NCBI GenBank assembly: GCA_934086815.1
Contig: CAKOIM010000003.1
Location: 1-64,000 of the forward strand
DNA from: an uncultured Bacilli bacterium
Lineage (GTDB): Bacteria > Bacillota_I > Bacilli_A > RF39 > UBA660
Direction of reading: 5' to 3'
Length of the DNA: 64,000 nt
Part shown: positions 44,092 through 53,504 of the stretch, in pieces
Layout of the letters: every line of letters begins with the position of its first letter
Position numbering within the stretch: position 1 is the first letter of the stretch
Translations under genes and position numbers: made by a program
The notes under the pieces: generated by a model
Seen by the model: only the letters and a program-made list of their open reading frames with translations
What the model was told of the DNA's origin: nothing
The model's database searches: none

Positions 44092-45392
44092 TTAATAATA
44101 AATGGTAAATCTTTTGTACCGTTTCCAGAAACATACGTTACATTAGGATTAAGGTAAAAAACAGGTCTCATTGCATACATACAATGTTCTGGACCATTCG
44201 ACCCACAATTAAATACTTCTCCAAAAGAAACAATAACAAAACCGGTTGCCGAATAATTTCTTTCTGGGGTAATTGTAAATTCATATAATCCCATATAAAT
44301 CCAATTTACACTTGTTACGGAAGATAATCGATAGTCATTTCCCCTACTATCATATAATGGAGTTGTCCAAGCACTTGGGGCAGCTGCATAAGCGTAATCA
44401 CTTAAATACATAAGCCCTATAACATCGGCATAAGTATCTGAAGAAAATGGGGTTAAAATTTCATTATTATATATATTTGAAGCAATCTCGTTTACTACTT
44501 TATTAGTTTTATTTCCTCCAACAATCCATTCATTTATTTCTATTTTTTTTCTCCAATTTACATTAAAGGTTTTATAAAAATTTGTATTTAAATTAATTTT
44601 ATTTAATCTGCTTTCACTCCATAAAGCAGTACTTGAACTTCCAGTACTATAATTCCAAAAATATATACCAATATCTTTTGTAGAATTATTGCCTAATGTA
44701 TTTTTACCCGACATAGCATCTGAATAATTTTTATAATAATCTCCATCAGAACCAAGATTAGTCGTTAATGCATAATCGTATTTAATTAACTTTACTCTAC
44801 CATCAAAAACACCTATTATTCTATATAAATAGTCTGTTGCACATGTCCCATCCGTTGAATCATATCCAAAACATACAAAGTTATTTGTGGTATCACTTGG
44901 ACCTGCATAACGATATGAGTTATCTCCCGCTCCATTTTCTAATGTACTATCATGATAATACATATTGTTTTCTCCCTGTACTCCAGTAAATAATTTTGCT
45001 ATTTTGCAAGAAATCAATGAATTATCACACTCAGCATCATATCTTTTAGGTACATATACATCAAAATATACGTAACATTTATCAGAACTATTACCCTCCA
45101 TTATTACTTTTTTAGTAACATCATCCCATTTTAAATCTCCACCATTTTCACATCCAGACAAATTTTCATTAAATACATAATCATCACTTGGCCAAGCTTC
45201 AGAAGTTACTTCTTTATATTTACCTGATTTAGCTTCTGTTTCTAACATCATTGATAAAAAATCTATTTTTTCTGATTTAAAATTAATATTTTCCTTAACA
45301 GATAAATTTTTATAATAGTTTAAATCGATTATTAAATAAATCATAAAAAATAGCATGATTACACTAAATATTATTTTTCTTTTCTTATTCAT
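44088..45392 (-). CDS. Exported, membrane-anchored surface protein A
   Basis: About 434 residues. The ATG at 45392 (MNKKRKIIFSV) follows GAGAGA; the frame extends upstream only through the promoter. A single N-terminal hydrophobic helix is followed by SMMLETEAKSGKY, PSDDYVFNENLSGCENGG, DKCYVYFD, then NSYRYAGPSD, LYRIIGVFD, GLMYLSDYAYA and a C-terminal GNGTKDLPFII. The 53.5-kb protein shares all these blocks, so the two are paralogues. Related proteins are common in gut Bacilli and have no known function. A divergent XRE regulator with shared operators lies upstream. Confidence 0.75.
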   Translation of the reverse strand: MNKKRKIIFSVIMLFFMIYLIIDLNYYKNLSVKENINFKSEKIDFLSMMLETEAKSGKYKEVTSEAWPSDDYVFNENLSGCENGGDLKWDDVTKKVIMEGNSSDKCYVYFDVYVPKRYDAECDNSLISCKIAKLFTGVQGENNMYYHDSTLENGAGDNSYRYAGPSDTTNNFVCFGYDSTDGTCATDYLYRIIGVFDGRVKLIKYDYALTTNLGSDGDYYKNYSDAMSGKNTLGNNSTKDIGIYFWNYSTGSSSTALWSESRLNKINLNTNFYKTFNVNWRKKIEINEWIVGGNKTNKVVNEIASNIYNNEILTPFSSDTYADVIGLMYLSDYAYAAAPSAWTTPLYDSRGNDYRLSSVTSVNWIYMGLYEFTITPERNYSATGFVIVSFGEVFNCGSNGPEHCMYAMRPVFYLNPNVTYVSGNGTKDLPFIIK

Positions 45393-45413
45393 ATATTTCT
45401 CTCTCATTTTCAC

Positions 45414-45500
45414 AAACAACCACAAGTTGTATAATAATTTCATTATACTACTTGTGGTTGTATCAGTCAATACAATTGTGAGTTGTATAGTAAAATTTAG
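45414..45500. repeat. Operator repeats between XRE gene and surface protein A
   Basis: AACCACAAG and CTTGTGGTT form an inverted repeat around the -10 box, and related half-sites (ACAAGTTGTAT, GAGTTGTATAG) continue toward the XRE gene. The set covers both divergent promoters, as expected for an autoregulating XRE repressor. Confidence 0.7.
45442..45470 (-). promoter_or_regulatory. Promoter of surface protein A
   Basis: On the minus strand TTGACT (45470-45465) and TATAAT (45447-45442) are separated by 17 bp, a near-consensus sigma-A promoter; the operator repeats below overlap it. Confidence 0.85.
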
Positions 45501-45514
45501 TTGAGGTGCAACCC

Positions 45515-45745
45515 ATGAATATATCAAGACTTAAGGAAATAAGAGAAGATAATGATTTATATCAAAAAGATATAGCAAATTTATTAGGAATAACTCAACA
45601 ACAATATAATAAATATGAGCTAGGAATTAATGCTATACCATTAGAAAAAATAAATATACTTGCAGATTATTACAAAACAAGCATTGATTATCTAACGTTT
45701 AGAACTGATGAAAGGAAAGCCTATCCTAAATCCATTTTAAAATAA
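45515..45745 (+). CDS. XRE-family transcriptional regulator A
   Basis: About 76 residues with a Cro/CI-type helix-turn-helix (LKEIREDNDLYQKDIANLLG, ITQQQYNKYELGI, then LADYYKTSIDYL). ATG at 45515 follows GAGGTG; three extra upstream codons are unlikely. It is transcribed divergently from surface protein A, with palindromic operators between, so it probably controls both genes. Confidence 0.88.
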   Translation: MNISRLKEIREDNDLYQKDIANLLGITQQQYNKYELGINAIPLEKINILADYYKTSIDYLTFRTDERKAYPKSILK

Positions 45746-45753
45746 ATTGTTAA

Positions 45754-45890
45754 TATACCATTTTTAAGCAGATTTAACAAAAGATTTTTGGCTTAGAATC
45801 TAGCTTCTTTCAGCATTTTGTAAATTTGCTATACCATTTTTAAGACTTTCACTATACCATTTTTAAGACATTTGCTATACCATTTTTAAG
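45754..45890. repeat. Four copies of a 15-bp repeat, three with 23-bp period
   Basis: TATACCATTTTTAAG occurs at 45754-45768, 45830-45844, 45853-45867 and 45876-45890. The last three have an exact 23-bp period with 8-bp spacers that differ. No gene lies here. Confidence 0.9.
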
Positions 45891-45891
45891 A

Positions 45892-45922
45892 AAATTAAAA
45901 CTCTCAATTAAGAGAGTATTTT
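45892..45922 (-). terminator. Terminator after gapA
   Basis: ACTCTC and GAGAGT pair around AATTAA, with T-rich tracts on both sides; it directly follows the gapA stop. Confidence 0.75.
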
Positions 45923-46927
45923 TTATTGAAACATTTTTTTAGCAGTTCTAAGCATTTGAGCCGTATAACCATATTCGTTATCATACCAAGCTACAACTTT
46001 AACTAATTGAGTATCATTATCTTCGACAATATTTGTTAATAATCCATCAACTACAGCTCCATACTTTTTACCTAAAACATCGCTAGAAACTATTGGATCC
46101 AAAGTAAATTTAATTGTTTCATTTTGATTATCTTTAAAATAATTATTGATTTCTTCTACACTTGTTTTTCTTGATAATTCTAAAGTTAAATCAACAATTG
46201 AACCATCCGCAACAGGTACCCTTAAAGCACTTCCATCTAATTTGTTTAATAACTCAGGAATAACTAAACCAATTGCTTTTGCAGCACCTGTACTAGAAGG
46301 AACAATATTTTCCCCACAAGCTCTTCCACGTCTAGATTTAATTCCTTTTTTATGAGCAATATCAAGTGTTGCTTGATCATTAGTATATGCATGTACCGTA
46401 GTCATGAAGCCTTTTTTAATACCAATATTTTTATGAATTACATTTAATACTGGCGCCAAACAGTTAGTTGTACAACTAGCCGCACTAACTATAGCATCAT
46501 CACTATTTAAAATATTATCATTAACATTATAAACAACTGTTTTCATATCTCCTTTACCAGGAGCTGATATTAAAACTTTCTTAGCCCCAGCAGTAATATG
46601 TTTCATAGCATCTTCTTTTGCTGTAAATTTACCAGTACATTCTAAAACTAAGTCGACACCCAATTCACCCCAAGGTAGATTAGCTGGGTCAGTTTCACTA
46701 TATACCCTTATTCTTTTAACTCCAGCTACAACAATTTCATTTCCTTCAGCTTTTATTTCATCTTCATGAAATGAACCATGTACCGTATCATATTTAACTA
46801 AATAGGCTAAATCTTCCGCACTAGTTAAATCATTAATAGCTACTATATCAAAATCTGTTTGTGTAACTATTTGTCTAAACGCTAATCTCCCTATTCTCCC
46901 AAAACCATTAATTGCTACTTTAATCAT
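45923..46927 (-). CDS. gapA: Glyceraldehyde-3-phosphate dehydrogenase
   Basis: This 334-residue enzyme has the Rossmann start INGFGRIGRLAFRQI, the catalytic SAASCTTNCLAP with the active cysteine, HAYTNDQ and the C-terminal WYDNEYGYTAQM. It is the glycolytic NAD-dependent type. It overlaps the upstream nucleoside-kinase gene by 8 bases, an unusual partner. Confidence 0.97.
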   Translation of the reverse strand: MIKVAINGFGRIGRLAFRQIVTQTDFDIVAINDLTSAEDLAYLVKYDTVHGSFHEDEIKAEGNEIVVAGVKRIRVYSETDPANLPWGELGVDLVLECTGKFTAKEDAMKHITAGAKKVLISAPGKGDMKTVVYNVNDNILNSDDAIVSAASCTTNCLAPVLNVIHKNIGIKKGFMTTVHAYTNDQATLDIAHKKGIKSRRGRACGENIVPSSTGAAKAIGLVIPELLNKLDGSALRVPVADGSIVDLTLELSRKTSVEEINNYFKDNQNETIKFTLDPIVSSDVLGKKYGAVVDGLLTNIVEDNDTQLVKVVAWYDNEYGYTAQMLRTAKKMFQ

Positions 46928-48563
46928 TATATTTTCCTCCTATAAATTCTCTTAATATTGATTCATCACTTACATACTCACTTGGAATAGGAAAGAATTG
47001 CTTTAAAAAACCTAATAATCTTCTTGCTTCTTCATAGTATTTTGAATTAACACTAACAGATAAAAGAAGTGGTTCAACATAAACTTTCAATACTCCAAGT
47101 TCATATGGTAACGCCGTATTTATAATTGTTTCTGCTTGATGTATATATGGAAATATGTATTTTTCTTCGCCATTTCTAACATCTTGCCAACTATCAATAG
47201 TTTCTACAACACTATATCCTCTAGTTCTATTATCTCTAACAATTCTTCTTAGTAACCTTAAATCTAATGTTGAAACATAATTATGTCTATCTACCGATAA
47301 AGGTATAAACGGACTTAAATAAATCTTATACTTATACTTATTTTCGATATTTATACTTAATTCATCGTTTAAAGCATGTAATCCTTCTATTAAGAAAATA
47401 CTATTTTCTTTTATCTTTATCTTTTCTTTTGATTCTTCACTTTTACCAGTTAAGAAATTATATCTTGGTAAACTTATTTCTTCACCTTTTAATAAATTAG
47501 ATAAATCTTCATTAAATCTTTCAGCATTTAATGCTTTTACACTTTCAAAATCAGGTTTACCATTTTCATCCAACGGAGTAATATCTTTATCTAAAAAATA
47601 ATCATCTAAACTAATATTAATGGCATCATAGCCTATTGCTTCAAAACAAGATGATAATCTTTTTGTCGTAGTTGTCTTTCCGCTTGATGAAGGCCCTGCT
47701 ATCATAACAAACTTAATATCTTTTTTATCCACAATATCATTTATTACTTTAGTAATATTTAAATAAAACTTTAACTCACTAGAATTAATAAATTTCTTTA
47801 TTTTACCATTACTAACAGTTTTATTTAATTGTGTAACATATGGCATATGTAAATTATTTAACCATTTTTTTCCTTCGTAAAAACTATCTATAATATTATC
47901 ATAATGAACATATTCAGGTACTACACCATCACTTTTAACTGTTGGAAACAAAAATATAATATTATTTTTACCTAAATAAACTAATTCAAATTTATCAAGT
48001 AAAGATGTATTATATGGCATCAAAGAATAAAAATAATTTACTTTATTTCTTAATCTATATAAATTTACTACCTTATCATTTATATTTTGGATATTATCTG
48101 CTTTTTCATACTCTTTTTTTTCTTCATAAAAAGTAATAGCTTCTTTTGGCAAAATATTTAATTTTGTAATAATATCTTTGGCTTCAATAATTTCCACCAT
48201 TTTATTTTTAATTTTTGATATATCTTCATTATTTAATATTTTATCTCCGCATACTTTACCTAGCATTCCACGAGGAACACTATGTTCATAATGGACATCT
48301 AATGCTGGATATACCTCTTGTAATGCTACTTGAAACAAAAATTTTATACCAGCTTTATATATTTTGTTACCAATTATATCATTTGTATTTATAAATTCAA
48401 TTTCTTGATTAGCATTAACTTTTTCATCTAAGCCATAAACTTCATTATTAACTTTAAAACCCATAATATTTGACATATTACAATCCTTACTTACTTCATA
48501 AAATGTAATTCCTTTTTTATATTCATGAGTTTTACCATCAAAAGTTATTAACACATTATTCAT
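46920..48563 (-). CDS. Nucleoside (uridine-like) kinase with TGS/ThrRS-like N-terminus
   Basis: This 547-residue protein has an N-terminal TGS-like domain (about 1-60), a ThrRS second-additional-domain-like part (HYEHSVPRGML) and a C-terminal P-loop kinase of the uridine-kinase family: MIAGPSSSGKTTTTKRLS, NISLDDYFLD and FLIEGLHALND. Such fused nucleoside kinases are known in Clostridia and Thermotoga. Start ATG at 48563. Confidence 0.88.
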   Translation of the reverse strand: MNNVLITFDGKTHEYKKGITFYEVSKDCNMSNIMGFKVNNEVYGLDEKVNANQEIEFINTNDIIGNKIYKAGIKFLFQVALQEVYPALDVHYEHSVPRGMLGKVCGDKILNNEDISKIKNKMVEIIEAKDIITKLNILPKEAITFYEEKKEYEKADNIQNINDKVVNLYRLRNKVNYFYSLMPYNTSLLDKFELVYLGKNNIIFLFPTVKSDGVVPEYVHYDNIIDSFYEGKKWLNNLHMPYVTQLNKTVSNGKIKKFINSSELKFYLNITKVINDIVDKKDIKFVMIAGPSSSGKTTTTKRLSSCFEAIGYDAINISLDDYFLDKDITPLDENGKPDFESVKALNAERFNEDLSNLLKGEEISLPRYNFLTGKSEESKEKIKIKENSIFLIEGLHALNDELSINIENKYKYKIYLSPFIPLSVDRHNYVSTLDLRLLRRIVRDNRTRGYSVVETIDSWQDVRNGEEKYIFPYIHQAETIINTALPYELGVLKVYVEPLLLSVSVNSKYYEEARRLLGFLKQFFPIPSEYVSDESILREFIGGKYND

Positions 48564-48662
48564 CTTTATCCCTTCTTTATTCTAATTAATTATATCAATT
48601 ATTTACAATTTTGTGAATAAATTTATCATTATTTTACTATTATTTAGTTAAGGAGACAATTT

Positions 48663-49241
48663 ATGAACATAATACCAACTATATTAGAAAAGAAAAACAA
48701 TAAGGAATATGCTTTTGATTTATATTCACGTATGCTACAAGATAGAATCATCTTTTTAGAAGGAGAAATAAACGATGCAACATCTGTTATTATAGTAAGT
48801 GAACTATTATATTTAGATAACATTAATAATGATGATATTTACGTATATATTAATAGTCCCGGTGGTTCTATTACATCGGGTATGGCTATATATGATACAA
48901 TGAAATTTATAAAAAGCAATGTTATTACAATTGGACTAGGAATGTGCGCAAGTATGGCAGCATTTTTACTTTCTAGTGGAGATAAGCGTTATGCTCTTAG
49001 TAACACTGAGGTAATGATTCATCAACCTCTCGGAGGTTTTCAAGGACAAGCAACAGATATTAAAATAGCCGCGGAAAGAATTATTAAACTAAAAGAAAAG
49101 CTAAATAATATTTTAGCTCAAAATACAAAACAAAAGTTAACAAAAATATATGAAGATACAGAAAGAGATAATTACCTAGATGCTAATGAAGCTAAAGAAT
49201 ATGGATTGATAGATGAAGTAATAACAAAAAATAACTTTTAA
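48663..49241 (+). CDS. clpP: ATP-dependent Clp protease proteolytic subunit
   Basis: This 192-residue ClpP has the catalytic Ser in [11 protein letters not shown], His in [14 protein letters not shown] and Asp in the C-terminal third; [16 protein letters not shown] is the substrate-binding strand. ATG follows AAGGAGA. It converges with divIC and their ends overlap by 4 bases. Confidence 0.95.
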   Translation: MNIIPTILEKKNNKEYAFDLYSRMLQDRIIFLEGEINDATSVIIVSELLYLDNINNDDIYVYINSPGGSITSGMAIYDTMKFIKSNVITIGLGMCASMAAFLLSSGDKRYALSNTEVMIHQPLGGFQGQATDIKIAAERIIKLKEKLNNILAQNTKQKLTKIYEDTERDNYLDANEAKEYGLIDEVITKNNF

Positions 49242-49522
49242 TCTATTCTTATAATTACTTCACCATCCGCAGAATACATATATTTTTCTTTAGCATATCT
49301 AGCTATATAATCATTATCTTGCAATTTAGTAACTTCACTTAATAATTTCTCTTCTTCACTTAATAAATTATTATAATTTTCATTCAATTCTGTTATTTTA
49401 CTTTTATTTTCTAAAATTTTTGTCCAATCATTAGCAACAGAACTAATTAGTGAAACAATTAAAAAGATAATACAAGCACTTATAAAAAACAATCTTTTCT
49501 TCTCTTTCTTTGTTTTCTTCAT
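49238..49522 (-). CDS. divIC: DivIC/FtsB-like septum protein
   Basis: This 94-residue protein has a short basic N-terminus, one TM helix (about 10-30), a coiled coil ([26 protein letters not shown]) and [22 protein letters not shown], as in DivIC. It acts in the FtsL-DivIB-DivIC division complex. It follows yabQ as in B. subtilis. Confidence 0.9.
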   Translation of the reverse strand: MKKTKKEKKRLFFISACIIFLIVSLISSVANDWTKILENKSKITELNENYNNLLSEEEKLLSEVTKLQDNDYIARYAKEKYMYSADGEVIIRID

Positions 49523-49558
49523 ATATCCATCCCCATTTTATTTAATTATAACAAATAT

Positions 49559-49867
49559 CTAGGATTTATGTTTCCTAGATATTATTTTATTTACAATATA
49601 TTTACATTTTTTAGCATATTTATATCCAAACCAAAAACCTAATACTACTAAAACTATATAATAGGCATGTATTTGTCCTTGATTTATATGATACATTAGA
49701 TAAATATAAATAAATACGATATCTAAAATAAATATTAAATTAATAATAAATTGTTTAAGTATACTTTTATCAAGTAATAAAGTCTTGTTAAAAGATGAAA
49801 AACAATAAAAAATTATTCCATAAAGTAAAGATACTAACAGGGATATGACTTGAATATAACTACTCAT
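49559..49867 (-). CDS. yabQ: YabQ-like spore cortex protein
   Basis: This 102-residue membrane protein has three or four hydrophobic helices and starts four bases inside yabP. Size, topology and the yabP-yabQ-divIC order match YabQ, which in B. subtilis is needed for cortex assembly. Shorter than the B. subtilis protein. Confidence 0.8.
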   Translation of the reverse strand: MSSYIQVISLLVSLLYGIIFYCFSSFNKTLLLDKSILKQFIINLIFILDIVFIYIYLMYHINQGQIHAYYIVLVVLGFWFGYKYAKKCKYIVNKIISRKHKS

Positions 49868-50142
49868 TTAAATAACTTATTAAGTAAACTATCTTCTTTT
49901 ACTTTAGTTTTCCCCTCAATATACATAAAAGAATTTATCTTTCCCTTAATTTTGACATTACCATCCGTAGTATCAAGTTTTAATAATTCTAAATTGTTTC
50001 CCAATATTCTTAAATTTCCCATATTAGTTTCTAATAAAAATTCTTCATCATCAAAACTTACTATTTTACTTACTCCGGTTAAACTTATACTAGCTCTATC
50101 AACTATTTTTATTTCTTGATTTCCAAATGTTTTAATATCCAT
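49864..50142 (-). CDS. yabP: YabP sporulation protein
   Basis: This 92-residue protein has the YabP/YqfC pattern: DRASISLTGVSKIVSFDDEEFLLET, GNLRILGNNLELLKLD and VKIKGKINSFMY. It is produced in the mother cell under sigma-E in Bacillus. It overlaps yabQ by 4 bases. Confidence 0.9.
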   Translation of the reverse strand: MDIKTFGNQEIKIVDRASISLTGVSKIVSFDDEEFLLETNMGNLRILGNNLELLKLDTTDGNVKIKGKINSFMYIEGKTKVKEDSLLNKLFK

Positions 50143-50163
50143 ATAATCACCATTAAATTATAT

Positions 50164-50194
50164 GAAAAAAGTAGATAATTAATACTATCTACTT
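50164..50194 (-). terminator. Terminator after the 161-aa gene
   Basis: On the minus strand AAGTAGATA pairs perfectly with TATCTACTT and is followed by TTTT. The upstream arm contains the stop codon of the gene at 50185. Confidence 0.85.
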
Positions 50195-50670
50195 GACGCT
50201 TCTCTTTTTAAATTATAACCATATAACTCTACTAAAGGATCTTCCGGAGCTAAATCATTAATTCTTTCATCTAATTCTTGTATTTTTTTAAAGTAATTAT
50301 CAACATCTCTAATTGTATAATGTTTATTTATATAATTATCTAAAGTTTCTTGTACTTTATCCTCACCAGTCCAAGGTAACACTACATCCCCTTCTTGTAA
50401 AAATCCATATTCTTGTGTTTGAGGAAAGTAAACAATACCTGTTGCCATAGCCGAATTATATCTTCTAATAAACCTATCTTTATCATCGATATTAAGCATT
50501 TTTACATTTTCTTCTTTATCCAAAACATCTTCTAAAGCAAAATTCCATCCTACATAAACTTCTTTTTTAGTAATCGGAAGTTTAGAACGGTCAATAATAT
50601 AAGCCCCAGTATATACTTTTTCTCCTTTAGCATTATAATTTTCTATGTATCTTATTAATATATCTAACAT
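50185..50670 (-). CDS. Hypothetical cytosolic protein (161 aa)
   Basis: Not recognised. ATG at 50670 (MLDILIRYIENY) follows AAAGGAGA. Its sequence is mixed alpha/beta (VYVGWNFALEDVLD, AMATGIVYFPQTQEYGF) with an acidic helical tail. It has its own promoter and terminator between spoVG and yabP. No signal peptide or membrane segment. Confidence 0.7.
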   Translation of the reverse strand: MLDILIRYIENYNAKGEKVYTGAYIIDRSKLPITKKEVYVGWNFALEDVLDKEENVKMLNIDDKDRFIRRYNSAMATGIVYFPQTQEYGFLQEGDVVLPWTGEDKVQETLDNYINKHYTIRDVDNYFKKIQELDERINDLAPEDPLVELYGYNLKREASSR

Positions 50671-50700
50671 TTTATCTCTCCTTTTCAAGCAACGAAATTA

Positions 50701-50730
50701 ATAATATCACACTTAATAAGCGTATGTCAA
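50701..50730 (-). promoter_or_regulatory. Promoter of the 161-aa gene
   Basis: On the minus strand TTGACA (50730-50725) and TATTAT (50706-50701) lie 18 bp apart; the gene's AAGGAG follows about 20 bases on. Confidence 0.75.
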
Positions 50731-50755
50731 GAATAAAATTTTAGACCCCTTTTTA

Positions 50756-51016
50756 TTATTTTATTTCTTCATTATATTGATTTAAAATATAATTTTCTAT
50801 TTTTTCCCGTGTTTCCTTATTTAAAGGAAACACAATGTTTTCTTCTTTTCCTTCTTTATTAAGTTTACTTGGCATTGCCACGAATAACCTTTTATTTCCT
50901 TCGATTATTTTAGCTCCTCTTATTATAAAACAATCATCTATAATAAAGTCTACAAAAGCCTTTAATCTTGCCCCTTCTTTTTCTCTATGAAATATTTTTG
51001 TTTGTGTTATTTCCAT
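50756..51016 (-). CDS. spoVG: SpoVG RNA/DNA-binding regulator
   Basis: This 86-residue protein has the SpoVG pattern: RLKAFVDFIIDDCFIIRGAKIIEG, LFVAMPSK and FPLNKETREKIENYIL. It is a small nucleic-acid-binding regulator of sporulation and surface traits. ATG follows AGGAGG. Confidence 0.95.
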   Translation of the reverse strand: MEITQTKIFHREKEGARLKAFVDFIIDDCFIIRGAKIIEGNKRLFVAMPSKLNKEGKEENIVFPLNKETREKIENYILNQYNEEIK

Positions 51017-51070
51017 AAGTCCTCCTATAAATTTATTTTAAAACATATACACATTATTTGCAATAATTTA

Positions 51071-51283
51071 TTATAAATATTTTATTTTTACATCCCCAAT
51101 TATTAAATCACGATAAGAAAAACTTTTTTCTTCACCATTTACTAGTACGGTAAAAATATTTGGATAAGTCTTATATAAAATACCTTCTACTCTACTAACT
51201 TTATTACGCATTCCGTAAACAGAAACTAAAACTTTTCTATTTAACTTTTTTTCTATTTCTTCTCTAACTATATTAATATTCAA
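51071..51283 (-). CDS. veg: Veg-family protein
   Basis: This 70-residue protein matches Veg (VREEIEKKLNRKVLVSVYGMRNK, then EGILYKTYPNIFTV, FSYRDLI), a small SH3-like beta protein linked to biofilm control in B. subtilis. It follows yabG by 12 bases, the conserved order. Confidence 0.92.
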   Translation of the reverse strand: MNINIVREEIEKKLNRKVLVSVYGMRNKVSRVEGILYKTYPNIFTVLVNGEEKSFSYRDLIIGDVKIKYL

Positions 51284-51295
51284 AAATATCCCTCC

Positions 51296-52081
51296 TTACC
51301 TTGGATAACCTACATACATTAAACCATTACAAATAATACCACCCATACCATCTTCTTTATATTTTGTTTTATTTAGTAATTCCCTTAAATCTATTTCTTT
51401 ATTTCTTTCTGTTAAAGAAATAGTACTTGCTATAATCGCTGGATCTAGGGCATGAATATTAACTCTTTTCGGACTTGAAGCAAAATTTGCTCCGGCCTTA
51501 ATAAGTTCTTCATAATCACTTTGACAAGCTCCGGCTATAATAACTAACTTCTCGTGACTCTTCTCGTAATTACGTGCTACTTTTACTGCTTTTACAAAAA
51601 AACCAGAATTTTTATAGTTCTTTATATCATTTACATTCCCCTTTTTCTTATAATAAGCATCATGACCAGTAATAATAACTATATCTGGTTTATATTCCTT
51701 AAGAAGTAAGGGCAATTGTTCATAAATATTTCTTTCATTTATTTTTTTTCCAATTGCAAAAATACCATTTCTTTTATAAAATTTTAAACACCTCGTTAAA
51801 TATTCCTCATCTGCATCTATATGTAAAATCTTTGCAGGTAAATAAAAATATTCCCCTCGAGTTAATAACTCTTCTTTTATTTCAATATCATCTAATTCAT
51901 CCTCTGTAAATATGTCTTTTTCTATTCTTAAGTCTGTAATATCAGCATCCGCTACTAATCTTACATCAACACCTTTTAAATAAACAACATTATTCTTTAT
52001 GTTAATAACTTTAAAAACAGTATCATTATCATAACTATTTCTAGTTACATAATCTCCTTTACTTATTTCCAAAATATACAT
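51296..52081 (-). CDS. yabG: YabG sporulation-specific protease
   Basis: About 261 residues with the YabG pattern: GDYVTRNSYDNDTVFKV, LHIDADEEYLTRCLKFY, PDIVIITGHDAYYKK, FFVKAVKVAR and IIAGACQSDYEELIKAGANFASSP, which carries the conserved cysteine. It processes spore coat proteins. The start is ATG 52081 or a GTG two codons upstream. Confidence 0.93.
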   Translation of the reverse strand: MYILEISKGDYVTRNSYDNDTVFKVINIKNNVVYLKGVDVRLVADADITDLRIEKDIFTEDELDDIEIKEELLTRGEYFYLPAKILHIDADEEYLTRCLKFYKRNGIFAIGKKINERNIYEQLPLLLKEYKPDIVIITGHDAYYKKKGNVNDIKNYKNSGFFVKAVKVARNYEKSHEKLVIIAGACQSDYEELIKAGANFASSPKRVNIHALDPAIIASTISLTERNKEIDLRELLNKTKYKEDGMGGIICNGLMYVGYPR

Positions 52082-52130
52082 CACCACTTAACTATATGCT
52101 TATTAAAATGAAATATACAAAAAAACATCA

Positions 52131-52907
52131 TTAACTGATGCTTTTAAAAATATCTAAAATTACTTGTTCCTCTAATTCTTCGGCTCTACATGATTCACTT
52201 ATATTATATTTTACTAATACTTTTATTATCTTATCCCAATTATATATATTACTAACATTATTTTTTAAAGTTTTCCTTTTTTGTCTAAATATTATTTTTA
52301 AAAAATCAAAGTATTTATCAACATCTATTTTTTCTTTATTTTCCTTAGGTATAAAAGATATTACTGCACTTTCTACTTTAGGAACTGGATTAAAAGAATA
52401 CTTAGAAACATCACATACTTTGAAAGTGTCAAAAAAATACTTTAAAACTAATGTAATATACCCATAATCTTTACTTTTCGGTTTAGCCATAAATCTATCC
52501 GCGACTTCCTTTTGAACCATTATCGTAAATTTTTTAAATACTAAATTTTGTTTTATAATATGCTCAATAATCGGCGTAGTAATATAATACGGTAAATTAC
52601 CAACAATATACAAATCACTATAATTTATATTATTAATATCTTCCTTAATATTAGTTGTTAAAATATCTTTAAATATTACTTTAACTTTTTCGTTTTCTAG
52701 TTTTTCTAATGTTCTTACTAAATCTGTATCTATTTCATAAGCAATAATATAACTATCCTTCTTTTTTAATTCTTTTGTTAAAGCCCCTTTTCCCGGCCCT
52801 ATTTCAATTATTAAATCACTAGAAGAAGAAGATACCTCATCAGTTATCTTCTTTATTATATTATTATCTATTAAAAAGTTTTGACCATATCTTTTTTTAG
52901 CTTTCAT
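52131..52907 (-). CDS. rsmA: 16S rRNA dimethyladenosine transferase KsgA/RsmA
   Basis: About 258 residues with the SAM motif DLIIEIGPGKGALTKEL, GNLPYYITTPII (catalytic N-L-P-Y) and the conserved RYGQNFLID opening. It dimethylates two adenines near the 3' end of 16S rRNA. ATG at 52907 overlaps the stop codon of the upstream gene as TAATG. The rnmV gene that usually precedes it is missing. Confidence 0.96.
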   Translation of the reverse strand: MKAKKRYGQNFLIDNNIIKKITDEVSSSSSDLIIEIGPGKGALTKELKKKDSYIIAYEIDTDLVRTLEKLENEKVKVIFKDILTTNIKEDINNINYSDLYIVGNLPYYITTPIIEHIIKQNLVFKKFTIMVQKEVADRFMAKPKSKDYGYITLVLKYFFDTFKVCDVSKYSFNPVPKVESAVISFIPKENKEKIDVDKYFDFLKIIFRQKRKTLKNNVSNIYNWDKIIKVLVKYNISESCRAEELEEQVILDIFKSIS

Positions 52908-53434
52908 TATGCCCAACCATTTCTTAAAACATCGTATGTAATGGAACTACGCCCAATATAATCAGATGCATATTTTTCTGATGATGATAAAAAGTCTATT
53001 GCATTTCCTTTTACACCACGATCAAGCACTATAGCTAATATTTTACCTTCACCAATACGATTGCTATAAAAACTAATTATAGAACCACAAGCTAAATTTT
53101 TACTAGAAGCTACTATATAAACAGTTCCATATTCTATATCATTATATGTATTAGTACCATTCATTACATTGTATGTTGGTAAACAAGCAAGCTTTCCACT
53201 ACATAATGGACAATTAGCTGCATAACCAGTTAAATCACCTGTATATGTATCAACAGCATTAAACTTCATTGCTTGTTCAACTTCAATAACTTTCATAGCC
53301 ATTGTTGATAAATTTATTGTTTTATTAACATTATCATTTTCTACCGCAGCACTTCTTATATCAGTACTACTTTTAGCAATTATTACAACAAATATAATTA
53401 CTGCTAATCTAATAAAATAATTTATTACTTTCAT
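52907..53434 (-). CDS. Exported 3D-domain protein (YabE/YocH-like)
   Basis: This 175-residue protein has an N-terminal signal/anchor helix and a C-terminal double-psi barrel with the 3D pattern: FNAVDTYTGDLTGYAANC, YGTVYIVASSKNLACGSIISFY and ILAIVLDRGVKGNAIDFL. Such domains cut or bind peptidoglycan (stationary-phase and resuscitation factors). Its place just before rsmA corresponds to B. subtilis yabE, but it lacks the DUF348 and G5 domains. Two CxxC-like cysteine pairs are extra. Confidence 0.82.
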   Translation of the reverse strand: MKVINYFIRLAVIIFVVIIAKSSTDIRSAAVENDNVNKTINLSTMAMKVIEVEQAMKFNAVDTYTGDLTGYAANCPLCSGKLACLPTYNVMNGTNTYNDIEYGTVYIVASSKNLACGSIISFYSNRIGEGKILAIVLDRGVKGNAIDFLSSSEKYASDYIGRSSITYDVLRNGWA

Positions 53435-53504
53435 AACTTAATATCCACCTCACTGGATGACTAAATTATAGCATTTATAAGTAGGAAAATCAATTGCCAA
53501 TAAC

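Noticed and set aside
45754..45890. Possible short CRISPR array
   Set aside because: The repeat is 15 bp with 8-bp spacers, there are only four copies, and no cas genes are present.
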